This document shows positions 1 to 5,529 of a DNA stretch of 15,927 bases, in pieces (position 1 is the stretch's first letter; each line of letters begins with the position of its first letter). This DNA is from JBGLNJ01 sp964353405. Lineage in GTDB: Bacteria; Chloroflexota; Anaerolineae; Fen-1058. The stretch covers positions 1-15,927 of the forward strand of contig CAYGWJ010000160.1 in the NCBI GenBank assembly GCA_964353405.1, written 5' to 3'. Under the pieces are notes generated by a model. It saw only the letters and a program-made list of their open reading frames with translations. It was not told the origin of the DNA and made no database searches. Made by a program: the position numbers and the translations under genes.

Positions 1-2
1 AG

Positions 3-161
3 CCTTTTCGCCACGCTGGTGGAATTATTCGGGCGTTTGAGCAGCTTGGCGACATTCCGAAACTGCCAAATAATCCGCTCCAGCGGCCCAAGCCCAGCAA
101 GCGCCATTACTCGCTTGTCATAAGTTTGTCCAAAGTCCAAAGTACGAGTACCGGCGTTTAA
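3..161 (+). CDS. C-terminal tail of an unidentified protein (5' partial)
   Basis: An open frame enters from the left edge and stops at TAA 159-161. The visible 52 residues (containing GGIIRAFEQLGDIPKLPNNP, then a basic RPKPSKRHYS stretch) look like coding sequence; the other forward frames are broken or of poor composition. I do not recognise the family. The last residues (SKVQST) are encoded by a heptamer tract at 128-148 (GTCCAAA twice, then a diverged unit), so the natural C-terminus may have been replaced or extended by repeat DNA. The gene ends one base before an opposing stop codon at 163-165. Confidence 0.4.
   Translation, partial: PFRHAGGIIRAFEQLGDIPKLPNNPLQRPKPSKRHYSLVISLSKVQSTSTGV
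128..148. repeat. short heptamer tract (GTCCAAA type)
   Basis: Three consecutive 7-base units: GTCCAAA, GTCCAAA and a diverged GTACGAG. It is the first of several heptamer tracts in this window and lies within the last codons of the partial gene ending at 161. Confidence 0.5.
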
Positions 162-162
162 C

Positions 163-345
163 CTAGTTTTCCTTGGAAATCGTGTCGATAAAGAACTGAT
201 GTTGACACCACTGGTAGATATTCCCGAGTTCAAGTTTAAAGCTGGGGTTTCTGTACCAGCTGCCACAGCGTTTGCAGCACTTGCCCCCGCCGCCAAGGCT
301 CACGACGGTTTGCCAAAATGAACCTTGGGGAGTGCCAGCAGCCAA
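163..345 (-). pseudogene. possible gene remnant with a Cys-x-x-Cys motif
   Basis: On the minus strand a frame running from about 345 (a TTG codon at 343-345) to a TAG at 163-165 encodes a protein-like stretch: CCKRCGSWYRNP, then FKLELGNIYQWCQHQFFIDT. Its composition (Cys, aromatic, acidic and basic residues mixed) looks more natural than a random antisense frame. There is no convincing start codon or ribosome site, and further upstream the frame becomes antisense to the lipoprotein gene at 377. I read it as the 3' remnant of an unidentified small zinc-ribbon-like protein, but chance is not excluded. Confidence 0.22.
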
Positions 346-346
346 T

Positions 347-362
347 ACACCATGTAATATAC
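347..362 (+). promoter_or_regulatory. upstream 16-base motif, copy 1
   Basis: ACACCATGTAATATAC lies 15 bases before the ATG at 377. A 14/16 match (ACACCATGTAGTACAC, 1140-1155) lies upstream of the second lipoprotein gene. It contains TGTAATAT, which could serve as an extended -10 element, but no matching -35 is visible at normal spacing. Confidence 0.3.
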
Positions 363-376
363 TGGAGTGAGGAGTG

Positions 377-973
377 ATGAAAGCGATGCACCTTCTGACG
401 AATGCTGCCCTGTTGGGCTTCATGCTCAGCATTGCCCTAGTCTCGTGCGGCCCTGTAACGGTGGTACAGGCTCCCACACCAGCCCGGCGGACTGGATCGT
501 CGTCTGATGGCTCGGCGCGGTGGGCCTTCGACTTAGCAAGGGAGAGGGTAGAGGCCAAGGGTTTCGACGCCGACAATGAACTCTACGTGATCGAAGGAGC
601 ACTCATCTGGAATGATGGTCGGCTGCCAGCCGATCGTGGGAGCTGGCACTTCTGGTTCTGGAACGAAAGCCAGCATTTGAAGCTGGAGATTGAGGTTCGC
701 TATGATGGGGAGATACTAGCCAACACGGAAACCAAGCCTCAATCCCCAGCGGGCCGTCCGGCTATGCCCGCGAACTGGGCGGACAGCACAGCCATCTTCC
801 AGGCAGCGCCGGCCTTCTCAAGCAATGTGGTTGACAGTGCCATGACCAACCTGGCAAACTGGCCTGCCGAGCCAAAAGGCGCATTCTGGGTAATCGGTTG
901 CATACTGAGTCGGGGCTGCCCAGTTCATTACGTTCGGTGGGACGGCATATACCTTGGAGATAAGTTTCCCTAG
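377..973 (+). CDS. secreted lipoprotein of unknown function
   Basis: Predicted 198-residue exported lipoprotein. The N-terminus is a classic lipoprotein signal: basic start (MKAMH), a hydrophobic core (LLGFMLSIAL) and a lipobox VSC followed by Gly, so the mature protein would begin at the Cys about 24 residues in. A short Pro/Ser/Thr linker follows, then a domain with RWAFDLARERVEAKGFDADN and a Trp-rich patch (GSWHFWFWNES) that suggests a beta-rich fold. A GCILSRGCP segment near the end could hold a disulphide. I do not recognise the family. Start choice: GGAG at 364-367 sits 9 bases before ATG 377; ATG 386 is also possible, with GAGGAG at 369-374, and a GTG at 374 overlaps that GAGGAG site. 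The next gene downstream is another lipoprotein, so this may be a small cell-surface cluster, although a 214-base gap and a shared upstream motif suggest separate transcription. Confidence 0.75.
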   Translation: MKAMHLLTNAALLGFMLSIALVSCGPVTVVQAPTPARRTGSSSDGSARWAFDLARERVEAKGFDADNELYVIEGALIWNDGRLPADRGSWHFWFWNESQHLKLEIEVRYDGEILANTETKPQSPAGRPAMPANWADSTAIFQAAPAFSSNVVDSAMTNLANWPAEPKGAFWVIGCILSRGCPVHYVRWDGIYLGDKFP

Positions 974-1139
974 GCTTGGATCTACCTAGTTACAGTCAAC
1001 TGGTCAATTCTCGACTGAGCGTGTCTGGGTAGTGCCTCACAGCATCTGTCGGCAGCGATTCGGACAGGGTACTGGAGGAAGTTTCCGAAAACCAGTTGGA
1101 TACCTAAAATGTGGGCAAGATGGGACACTTTGTCCATAC

Positions 1140-1155
1140 ACACCATGTAGTACAC
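1140..1155 (+). promoter_or_regulatory. upstream 16-base motif, copy 2
   Basis: ACACCATGTAGTACAC, 14/16 identical to 347-362, located 32 bases before the ATG of the CARDB lipoprotein. Its function is unknown; it is either a shared promoter or regulatory site or the trace of a local duplication. Confidence 0.3.
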
Positions 1156-1187
1156 CACCCAGAACGCAGAAGAGAGGAGGATTGAAC

Positions 1188-1658
1188 ATGACACGACAAA
1201 CAGCACTTATCACCGTCTTTGTTTGGCTCATTGTAGTTGGTCTCGCTTGCACGCCAACGCCGACGCCGCCCCCGCCGCCCGTCACAAAAACGCCAACCCC
1301 GCCACCCGCTCAAGCGGATTTGCAGATAGTGAATGTGACAGTCGAAAAGGGTTCTCCACCTGAATTCTATACTCTCGCAACAACTGTGAGAAACAACGGG
1401 GCTGGGCTAGCGAGTGGTTTCAGTGGCAAGTGCAGATACGAGTGTCGCACAGGAGCACTGACCGCTGTTGAGACGTTTATCGTTCTATCGAGTAATCTAC
1501 CGGGATACAGTCAGTTTACGTATACAGAGCCATTCTTTTTCCAATGCCAGGAAGCTCAGCCCACCTTAAATCTGGATTGCACAATTGATATCGGCAACGC
1601 AGTTCTCGAAAGCAATGAGGGCAACAACCAGTACTATGCCACTGTAAACCTTCCATAA
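1188..1658 (+). CDS. lipoprotein with a CARDB-like domain
   Basis: Predicted 156-residue exported lipoprotein. Signal peptide TALITVFVWLIVVGLAC carries a lipobox (GLAC) with Cys at about residue 21, followed by a Pro/Thr-rich spacer (TPTPTPPPPP, then TPTPPPAQ). The rest resembles a single CARDB (cell-adhesion related, Ig-like) domain: it opens with DLQIVNVTVEKG, has the TTVRNNGAG strand pair typical of the family, and closes with the characteristic ESNEGNNQYYATV motif. Two Cys pairs (CRYEC, and CQ with LDC) may form disulphides. The start at ATG 1188 is supported by a perfect GAGGAGG at 1174-1180 with a 7-base spacer; the frame stays open upstream but without a better site. CARDB domains are usually surface adhesion or substrate-contact modules; the specific role here is unknown. 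Confidence 0.85.
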   Translation: MTRQTALITVFVWLIVVGLACTPTPTPPPPPVTKTPTPPPAQADLQIVNVTVEKGSPPEFYTLATTVRNNGAGLASGFSGKCRYECRTGALTAVETFIVLSSNLPGYSQFTYTEPFFFQCQEAQPTLNLDCTIDIGNAVLESNEGNNQYYATVNLP

Positions 1659-1681
1659 CACAGGCCCTTGATAGGTCAGCT

Positions 1682-1870
1682 ATGAATCACACAGATAAGA
1701 ACAACACAGCGGTGCTACCATTTTTGGCGTGGGATAATTCGGTGCTGTCCGACCTTCGGCAAGTGGACATGCTTTGTCAAGTGCCTCTGACCACCGATCG
1801 GCATACGAGACGGATCATAGCGAAACGCCAATGTGCGGCGGCTATGTTCCACAAGCTGGATACGGGGTGA
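1682..1870 (+). CDS. doubtful small ORF, 62 residues
   Basis: An ATG frame starting 23 bases after the CARDB lipoprotein gene. The product has no signal peptide, no membrane segment and no motif I recognise. Only a weak AGGT lies upstream as a ribosome site. The low-complexity flanks and the decayed genes just downstream make a remnant or chance ORF as likely as a real gene. Nothing better is visible on either strand between 1659 and 1922. Confidence 0.2.
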   Translation: MNHTDKNNTAVLPFLAWDNSVLSDLRQVDMLCQVPLTTDRHTRRIIAKRQCAAAMFHKLDTG

Positions 1871-1922
1871 GCAACCCGCGACTCAGCCGTGGAACCCTTA
1901 CCCATGAGACAAGCCGGTCTGC

Positions 1923-2140
1923 CTAGACCGTCGGTTTGCGACGAAGAGCGCGTTGGTGTAAATGATAGGCTTCATCATACGGTTTACGATCCTGCCACAG
2001 TTCCCAGAGGATGGCGAGCCAGCGGTTGGCTAAGATGCGATCGGCGTGAGCGTCCGAATCGCAGTGGGGGCGAATCTCCTGCCAGTAGGCCGCCGCCCAA
2101 CCCGATTGGAGCTTGGAGGCTCGTGCAAATTGCGCGGCGA
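1923..2140 (-). pseudogene. IS110-family transposase, C-terminal fragment
   Basis: The minus-strand frame ending at TAG 1923-1925 encodes a stretch with the hallmark order of the IS110/IS116/IS902 C-terminal domain: FAAQFARASKLQSGWAAAYW, then ANRWLAILWELWQDRKPYDE, then YHLHQRALRRK. In intact IS110 transposases this is the last 70 or so residues of a 300-450 residue protein. The frame remains open upstream, but its sequence beyond about 2140 is antisense to a fibronectin-like fragment on the plus strand and lacks the DEDD catalytic residues and the transposase_20 region. The element is therefore 5'-truncated and dead. A short hairpin (CGGTCT 1915-1920 with AGACCG 1925-1930) sits at its 3' end. 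Identification rests on motif memory, not a search. Confidence 0.6.
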
Positions 2141-2141
2141 A

Positions 2142-2317
2142 ACGTCCGGTGGGTCTTACGAGCTGGTCGGCGAGGCGACCGCCGCAACTTTCAGCGATGT
2201 GATGCTCGAACGCGACCAACGCTGCTACTATGTGGTGTAGGTTTACGACGCTGGCGGCGTTCGGTCGGTATACAGCGTGGAGGCCATGCGGCACGCCCTG
2301 TTGTGGAGTGCATAGGA
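2142..2317 (+). pseudogene. decayed fibronectin type III-like fragment
   Basis: Reading the plus strand from about 2142 gives TSGGSYELVGEATAATFSD, then DQRCYYVV, an in-frame TAG (2238-2240), then VYDAGGVRSVYSVEA and a second TAG near 2315-2317. This is the typical second half of an FN3 domain: the F/Y-x-D turn, the YYVV-x-AYD strand and the S-x-YS-x-EA C-terminal strand. The in-frame stop in the core strand and the abrupt start, where the IS110 fragment ends, mark it as the surviving 3' end of a secreted multi-domain protein gene. A strong terminator follows directly, as expected for a genuine gene end. Confidence 0.55.
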
Positions 2318-2323
2318 AAATGA

Positions 2324-2361
2324 AGCGCGGCTCGTGAACCCACCGAGCCGCGCTAGCTTTT
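2324..2361. terminator. bidirectional intrinsic terminator
   Basis: A perfect 11-bp stem, AGCGCGGCTCG (2324-2334) with CGAGCCGCGCT (2344-2354), and a 9-base loop. The plus strand is followed by AGCTTTTG; the minus strand by TTCATTTT. It sits between the decayed FN3 fragment (plus, ends 2317) and the GNAT gene (minus, ends 2425) and can serve both. Confidence 0.8.
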
Positions 2362-2424
2362 GCCCTCTCGCCACTGATTGCAGACAACCGAGCAACCGGT
2401 TGACTGATTGACCAAGTAACTGGG

Positions 2425-3324
2425 CTAACCACTCAACTCGGCAAGCCATCCCGCCGGCGGATGCCAGAGGGTGTACAGGTTACGCTGCACCTCGCCGTGC
2501 CCTTCCCTAACGAAATCCACGGCGACGTACCCGCGCCGGAAGTACGTCTCGAAAATCGCGCGCGTCTTGAATCTCCACTCTCGCGCCAACGCCAGGTTCT
2601 CTTTGCGGATGGACTGGATATTCACCGGCACCTCGACGCACACGGCCTCTTTATCCGACTGGAGATCAACCTCGATCAACCGTTGTTCCGCGCTGCTGCC
2701 TTCCACTCGCGTAATTTCTTGCGCTTGGACATTTGAGATTTGAGACACTTGCACCTGCACTGGCGCCTGTTGCAAGTGCAGGTGTTTGACATTTGATATT
2801 TGTTCTACCCACCACTCGACTAGCAATCGATCCGTAGGCAGTCCCTCGTTGAGCGCGCCGAAATGCTCGCCATAGACATTGCGCTTGTACGTGCGGACGA
2901 TACCGTTCAGCTTGTGCAGGTTCAAGTATGCGTTCGGGCCTTCGAGCGGGTCATAGGTCCAGGTGATGAGCCGTAATCCCAGCTTGAGCGCCCGGTCACG
3001 CTGCGCCCACTTTAGCTTTTCGGCAATGCCGCGCCCGCGATACTCGGCCAGGACGCCCATCGTCTGTGAACAAATCTTGAGCGGGCCGCGATTTTCGTGC
3101 AGGCCCAAGAAACCAAACAGATAGCCCACCAGCTTGTCGCCGGAGCCGGAGGCCGCGTGTGGGTCGAACGCGCCCAGCACTGTGCCGCCGTTCTGGCTGG
3201 CTGTGAGCAGCACCGGCGGATACAATCCTTCGCCGCCGGAAAAGCCCCAGCAGGCTTGCTGCACCACTCGGACCTGAACGAATTCATCATAGGTGGTCAG
3301 GTCGCGGATTGCAATGTCGTCCAT
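2425..3324 (-). CDS. GNAT-family acetyltransferase (COG3375-like)
   Basis: Predicted 299-residue cytoplasmic acyl-CoA-dependent N-acetyltransferase. It starts IRDLTTYDEFVQVRVVQQAC and carries the acetyl-CoA-binding motif A around residues 89-110 (GVLAEYRGRGIAEKLKWAQR, with the R-G-R-G-I-A loop), then TWTYDPLEGPNAYLNLHKLN, typical of the COG3375 group. The substrate is unknown. Start: ATG 3324 has GAGG five bases upstream and lies about 23 bases from the transcription start predicted by the promoter at 3354-3382; an ATG at 3342 is in frame but would leave almost no leader. Residues 174-199 are encoded by an inserted DNA repeat and contain two copies of QISNV; they sit in the linker between the GNAT fold and the C-terminal part, where an insertion is harmless. 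It is a single-gene unit ended by the terminator at 2324-2361. Confidence 0.88.
   Translation of the reverse strand: MDDIAIRDLTTYDEFVQVRVVQQACWGFSGGEGLYPPVLLTASQNGGTVLGAFDPHAASGSGDKLVGYLFGFLGLHENRGPLKICSQTMGVLAEYRGRGIAEKLKWAQRDRALKLGLRLITWTYDPLEGPNAYLNLHKLNGIVRTYKRNVYGEHFGALNEGLPTDRLLVEWWVEQISNVKHLHLQQAPVQVQVSQISNVQAQEITRVEGSSAEQRLIEVDLQSDKEAVCVEVPVNIQSIRKENLALAREWRFKTRAIFETYFRRGYVAVDFVREGHGEVQRNLYTLWHPPAGWLAELSG
2730..2795 (-). repeat. 66-base dispersed repeat, copy 1 (inside the GNAT gene)
   Basis: On the minus strand this reads CAAATGTCAAA, a 39-base core beginning CACCTGCACTTGCAACAGGC, then TCTCAAATCTCAAATG. It matches 8359-8424 (plus strand) at 60 of 66 positions. The core folds as a hairpin: arms at 2752-2764 and 2772-2784 (12 of 13 paired), 7-base loop. 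Both flanks are heptamer tracts of the CAAATNT type. It is translated in frame as part of the GNAT linker. Confidence 0.85.
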
Positions 3325-3353
3325 ATCAGCCTCGCCGTTCATGATTATCTTTC

Positions 3354-3382
3354 AATATAGCATACTGTCAGCGCACTCGCAA
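3354..3382 (-). promoter_or_regulatory. sigma70-type promoter of the GNAT gene
   Basis: On the minus strand: -35 TTGCGA (3377-3382), 17-base spacer, -10 TATATT (3354-3359). The predicted transcription start is near 3347, which favours the ATG at 3324 as the translation start. Confidence 0.55.
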
Positions 3383-3404
3383 CCACTTTTCCGACAAAAT
3401 TGTA

Positions 3405-3490
3405 GGCGCGCCAAAGTGATGGGATACCGTAACGCCGAGCAGCAGGTATGGAAACCTGCCCTACAGCGCACCCCATCGGTTTGGCGCGCT
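3405..3490. repeat. MITE- or REP-like inverted repeat with inner hairpin
   Basis: Outer arms GGCGCGCCAAAGTGATGGG (3405-3423) and its near reverse complement at 3472-3490 match at 16 of 19 positions. Inside, GCAGGT (3442-3447) and ACCTGC (3454-3459) form a small hairpin with a 6-base loop. No coding content. It fills the upstream part of the divergent intergenic region between the GNAT and DUF177 genes and looks like a non-autonomous palindromic element. Confidence 0.6.
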
Positions 3491-3565
3491 AACACAAAAT
3501 TCGCCTTATCAGGCCATTACTTGACATAAGTTTCAATTTTGTTACGTAAATGTTAAAGAAAATGC

Positions 3566-3595
3566 TTGACATTACGATAATCGTTGTGTTATAAT
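3566..3595 (+). promoter_or_regulatory. consensus sigma70 promoter of the DUF177-sigma operon
   Basis: A perfect -35 TTGACA (3566-3571), 18-base spacer and perfect -10 TATAAT (3590-3595) preceded by TGT, an extended -10. The expected start is near 3602. A second TTGACA at 3521-3526, 45 bases upstream, has only a poor -10 partner (near TACGTA 3543-3548) and may be a weak tandem promoter. Confidence 0.85.
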
Positions 3596-3648
3596 CATTT
3601 TACGTTAACCGCCCCCCCGATTCAGCCTGCGAGGAGGCGCTGACCCAG

Positions 3649-4137
3649 ATGCTTTACAATGTTTCCTCACTACTCAAAGCGCCCCTCGGCGCGCAGATGA
3701 CGCTAGACATCCAAGAAGGCCCGCATCGGCTGGCAGATGGTTCTGCGGTCGAGTATGTGCGCGGCACGGTTCGGCTGATTCGCTCGGATCATCGTTTGCT
3801 GGTTCAAGCGCGCGTTGAGATGCAAGTCCCGGCTGAATGCGTTCGGTGCCTCGAGCCGTTCCAGCTCAAGCTCAAGGTTCGCTTTGAAGAGCTGTTCACA
3901 TTTTTCCCGGACTCGCCCCCCGACAAAACGTATCACATTGACGAGGATGGTTTCTTGCACCTGGACAAACCGTTGTCCGAGCAGGTGCAGTTGGCAATGC
4001 CCATACGAACCTTGTGCCGTCCGGATTGCAAAGGGTTGTGCAGCCAATGCGGGCAGAACTTGAACGAGGGGACGTGCGACTGCTCCAAGGCCGACGACGA
4101 CCCGCGCCTGGCGACGCTGCGTGCGTTGCTGGAATAG
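3649..4137 (+). CDS. DUF177 (YceD-like) zinc-binding protein
   Basis: Predicted 162-residue cytoplasmic protein of the DUF177/YceD family (PF02620). The family is associated with 23S rRNA/large-subunit biogenesis and is usually encoded next to rpmF (ribosomal protein L32). Visible hallmarks: a CVRC pair at residues 64-67, the acidic FEELFTFFPD segment, and the C-terminal signature CRPDCKGLCSQCGQNLNEGT ending in CDC, whose cysteines probably bind metal. Length is normal. The start at ATG 3649 follows GAGGAGG (3631-3637) with a somewhat long 11-base spacer, about 47 bases from the predicted transcription start. The downstream neighbour is a primary sigma factor only 15 bases away, whose AGGAGGT ribosome site overlaps this gene's stop codon, so the two are co-transcribed. 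rpmF is not present in this window. Confidence 0.9.
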   Translation: MLYNVSSLLKAPLGAQMTLDIQEGPHRLADGSAVEYVRGTVRLIRSDHRLLVQARVEMQVPAECVRCLEPFQLKLKVRFEELFTFFPDSPPDKTYHIDEDGFLHLDKPLSEQVQLAMPIRTLCRPDCKGLCSQCGQNLNEGTCDCSKADDDPRLATLRALLE

Positions 4138-4152
4138 GAGGTCAGCCAGCCG

Positions 4153-5328
4153 ATGACCACCGAAACATTCAAAGACGACGTTGTGGCGGAGCTGTTGGAG
4201 AAAGCCGAACTCCAGGGCTACCTTACAACAGACGACGTTCTGGAAACCCTTCCTGAAGTCGAGAACTCGACGGATCAGCTCGAGGACTTGCTTCTGACCC
4301 TCCAGGAAGCCGGCATTGATATCCCCGATGGGCACGCGGATATTGATGAAGGCTTGAAGGACGAGGAGCCCGAGGAAGACGAGAGAGAGCCGGAAGAAGA
4401 ATTCTTTGAGCTGACCGGCATCTCGAGCGACGACACGGTAGGTCTGTATCTCAAGGAGATGGCCCGCGTCCCGTTGTTGACGACGAATCAAGAGGTGCAG
4501 CTCGCCCAGTTGCTCGTCAAGGCGCGGGCAGCGCGCAAGCAGCTCTCCAGGAACGGTCATAATGCGGTCAGGCGCCTTGTGCTGGAAAAAAGCATCGAAG
4601 AAGGCCGTTTGGCGCGCGAGCATCTCATCAAAGCCAACACACGCCTGGTCGTCTCCATTGCCAAAAAGTATGTTGGCCGGGGTGTGCCGTTCCTCGACTT
4701 GATTCAAGAGGGCAATCTGGGCCTGATGAAGGCCGTGGAAAAGTTCGATTACACGCGCGGCTTTCGATTCTCGACGTATGCCACGTGGTGGATTCGCCAG
4801 ACCATCACCCGCGCGATTGCCGACCAGGGCCGCACGATTCGCGTGCCGGTGCATATGGTTGACCGCATCCGGCGGCTCTACAAGACGGCGTGCGAGCTGG
4901 AGCAGTCCTATGGCCGCCAGCCGACGCCGGAAGAGATTGCCGTCGAGCTGGATGTGGAGCCGCGCAAGGTGCAGTGGATGCTCAAGGTGTCGTGGCAGCC
5001 GCTCAGCCTGGAGAGTCCCATCGGCGAGGAGGACGACAGCGAGTTAGCCAGCTTTGTCGAGGATGATACGACGCCTACGCCGACGCAGACGGTGTTTCAA
5101 AACTTGCTGCGCGAAAAGCTCGACCATGTTTTGAGCACGCTTTCCCCGCGCGAGGCGCGCATCCTGCGCTTGCGCTTTGGGTTGTCGAATGGGCGGAGCT
5201 ATACGCTGGAAGAAGTTGGACGAAAGTTTGGCCTCACTCGCGAGCGCATCCGCCAGATTGAAGGCAAGGCCCTGCGCCGCTTGCGGCATCCCCGCCGCAG
5301 CCGGCAGCTGAGAGACTATTTGACTTGA
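4153..5328 (+). CDS. rpoD: primary-type RNA polymerase sigma factor (RpoD/SigA family)
   Basis: 391-residue sigma70-family factor that directs RNA polymerase to -35/-10 promoters. Domains in order: a short region 1.1-like N-terminus (1-60), an acidic linker rich in Glu/Asp (60-88), region 1.2 (93-125, DDTVGLYLKEMARVPLLT), an insertion of about 30 residues, region 2 (157-225, with LIKANTRLVVSIAKKYVGRG, FLDLIQEGNLGLMKAVEKFD and the -10 recognition segment STYATWWIRQTITRAI at 207-222), region 3 (226-300) and region 4 (about 320-388, with the helix-turn-helix YTLEEVGRKFGLTRERIRQI at 350-369 contacting -35). The complete set of regions marks it as group 1 or 2; whether it is the essential sigma or a group 2 paralogue cannot be told from one window. 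Start ATG 4153 has AGGAGGT at 4136-4142. It is second in an operon behind DUF177. Confidence 0.93.
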   Translation: MTTETFKDDVVAELLEKAELQGYLTTDDVLETLPEVENSTDQLEDLLLTLQEAGIDIPDGHADIDEGLKDEEPEEDEREPEEEFFELTGISSDDTVGLYLKEMARVPLLTTNQEVQLAQLLVKARAARKQLSRNGHNAVRRLVLEKSIEEGRLAREHLIKANTRLVVSIAKKYVGRGVPFLDLIQEGNLGLMKAVEKFDYTRGFRFSTYATWWIRQTITRAIADQGRTIRVPVHMVDRIRRLYKTACELEQSYGRQPTPEEIAVELDVEPRKVQWMLKVSWQPLSLESPIGEEDDSELASFVEDDTTPTPTQTVFQNLLREKLDHVLSTLSPREARILRLRFGLSNGRSYTLEEVGRKFGLTRERIRQIEGKALRRLRHPRRSRQLRDYLT

Positions 5329-5370
5329 CGGATAAGGTATGGACTAGCGGATGAAGAGCCAACTATTTCT

Positions 5371-5442
5371 CGATAGGATGATGCGCCGCTTGACTCGGCT
5401 ATCGGGCTGCGAGGCGCCCCGATAGCAAACGGTCGCGTTTGC
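5371..5442 (+). other. array of mutually exclusive hairpins after the sigma gene
   Basis: Three nested possibilities: CGATAG (5371-5376) can pair with CTATCG (5399-5404); GCTATCGGG (5398-5406) can instead pair perfectly with CCCGATAGC (5418-5426); and GCAAACG (5425-5431) pairs with CGTTTGC (5436-5442). They lie in the 201-base gap between the sigma gene and metG, just before the terminator at 5451. They may act in transcript 3'-end stability, or as an attenuator if transcription reads into metG. Confidence 0.4.
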
Positions 5443-5450
5443 GTCGTTTC

Positions 5451-5481
5451 ACCGCCCGCCTCGCGCGGGCGGTTTTTGTTT
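5451..5481 (+). terminator. intrinsic terminator of the DUF177-sigma operon
   Basis: A perfect 9-bp GC stem, ACCGCCCGC (5451-5459) with GCGGGCGGT (5465-5473), a 5-base loop, then TTTTGTTT (5474-5481). Confidence 0.85.
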
Positions 5482-5493
5482 CCGTTTGGAGTG

Positions 5494-5502
5494 TGGTAGA
5501 AT
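5494..5502 (+). promoter_or_regulatory. extended -10 promoter of metG
   Basis: TGGTAGAAT: a TGn extension followed by TAGAAT (5497-5502), with only a weak T-rich -35 around 5475-5480. It lies just past the terminator and 28 bases before the metG start codon, so metG is probably transcribed independently. Confidence 0.5.
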
Positions 5503-5529
5503 CGTCAAGTCATCACAAAGGAGAGTCCC

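Noticed and set aside
1037..1313. Minus-strand ORFs overlapping the CARDB lipoprotein start
   Set aside because: Gly/Val/Arg runs are the antisense of the Pro/Thr-rich linker; they are shadows.
1889..2323. 144-codon plus-strand ORF
   Set aside because: Arg/Pro/Gly-rich composition and antisense to the IS110-like fragment; the FN3-like reading lies in another plus-strand frame.
3541..3609. Operator made from GTTACGTAAA and TTTACGTTAAC around the sigma promoter
   Set aside because: The two halves are AT-rich and imperfect (one base inserted), so the match is too weak to call an operator.
3703..4854. 383-codon minus-strand ORF
   Set aside because: Antisense to DUF177 and the sigma factor, whose plus-strand motifs are unmistakable.
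5340..5529. T-box or tRNA-like leader before metG
   Set aside because: No T-box consensus and no cloverleaf or anticodon arm could be built; only simple hairpins and an intrinsic terminator are present.
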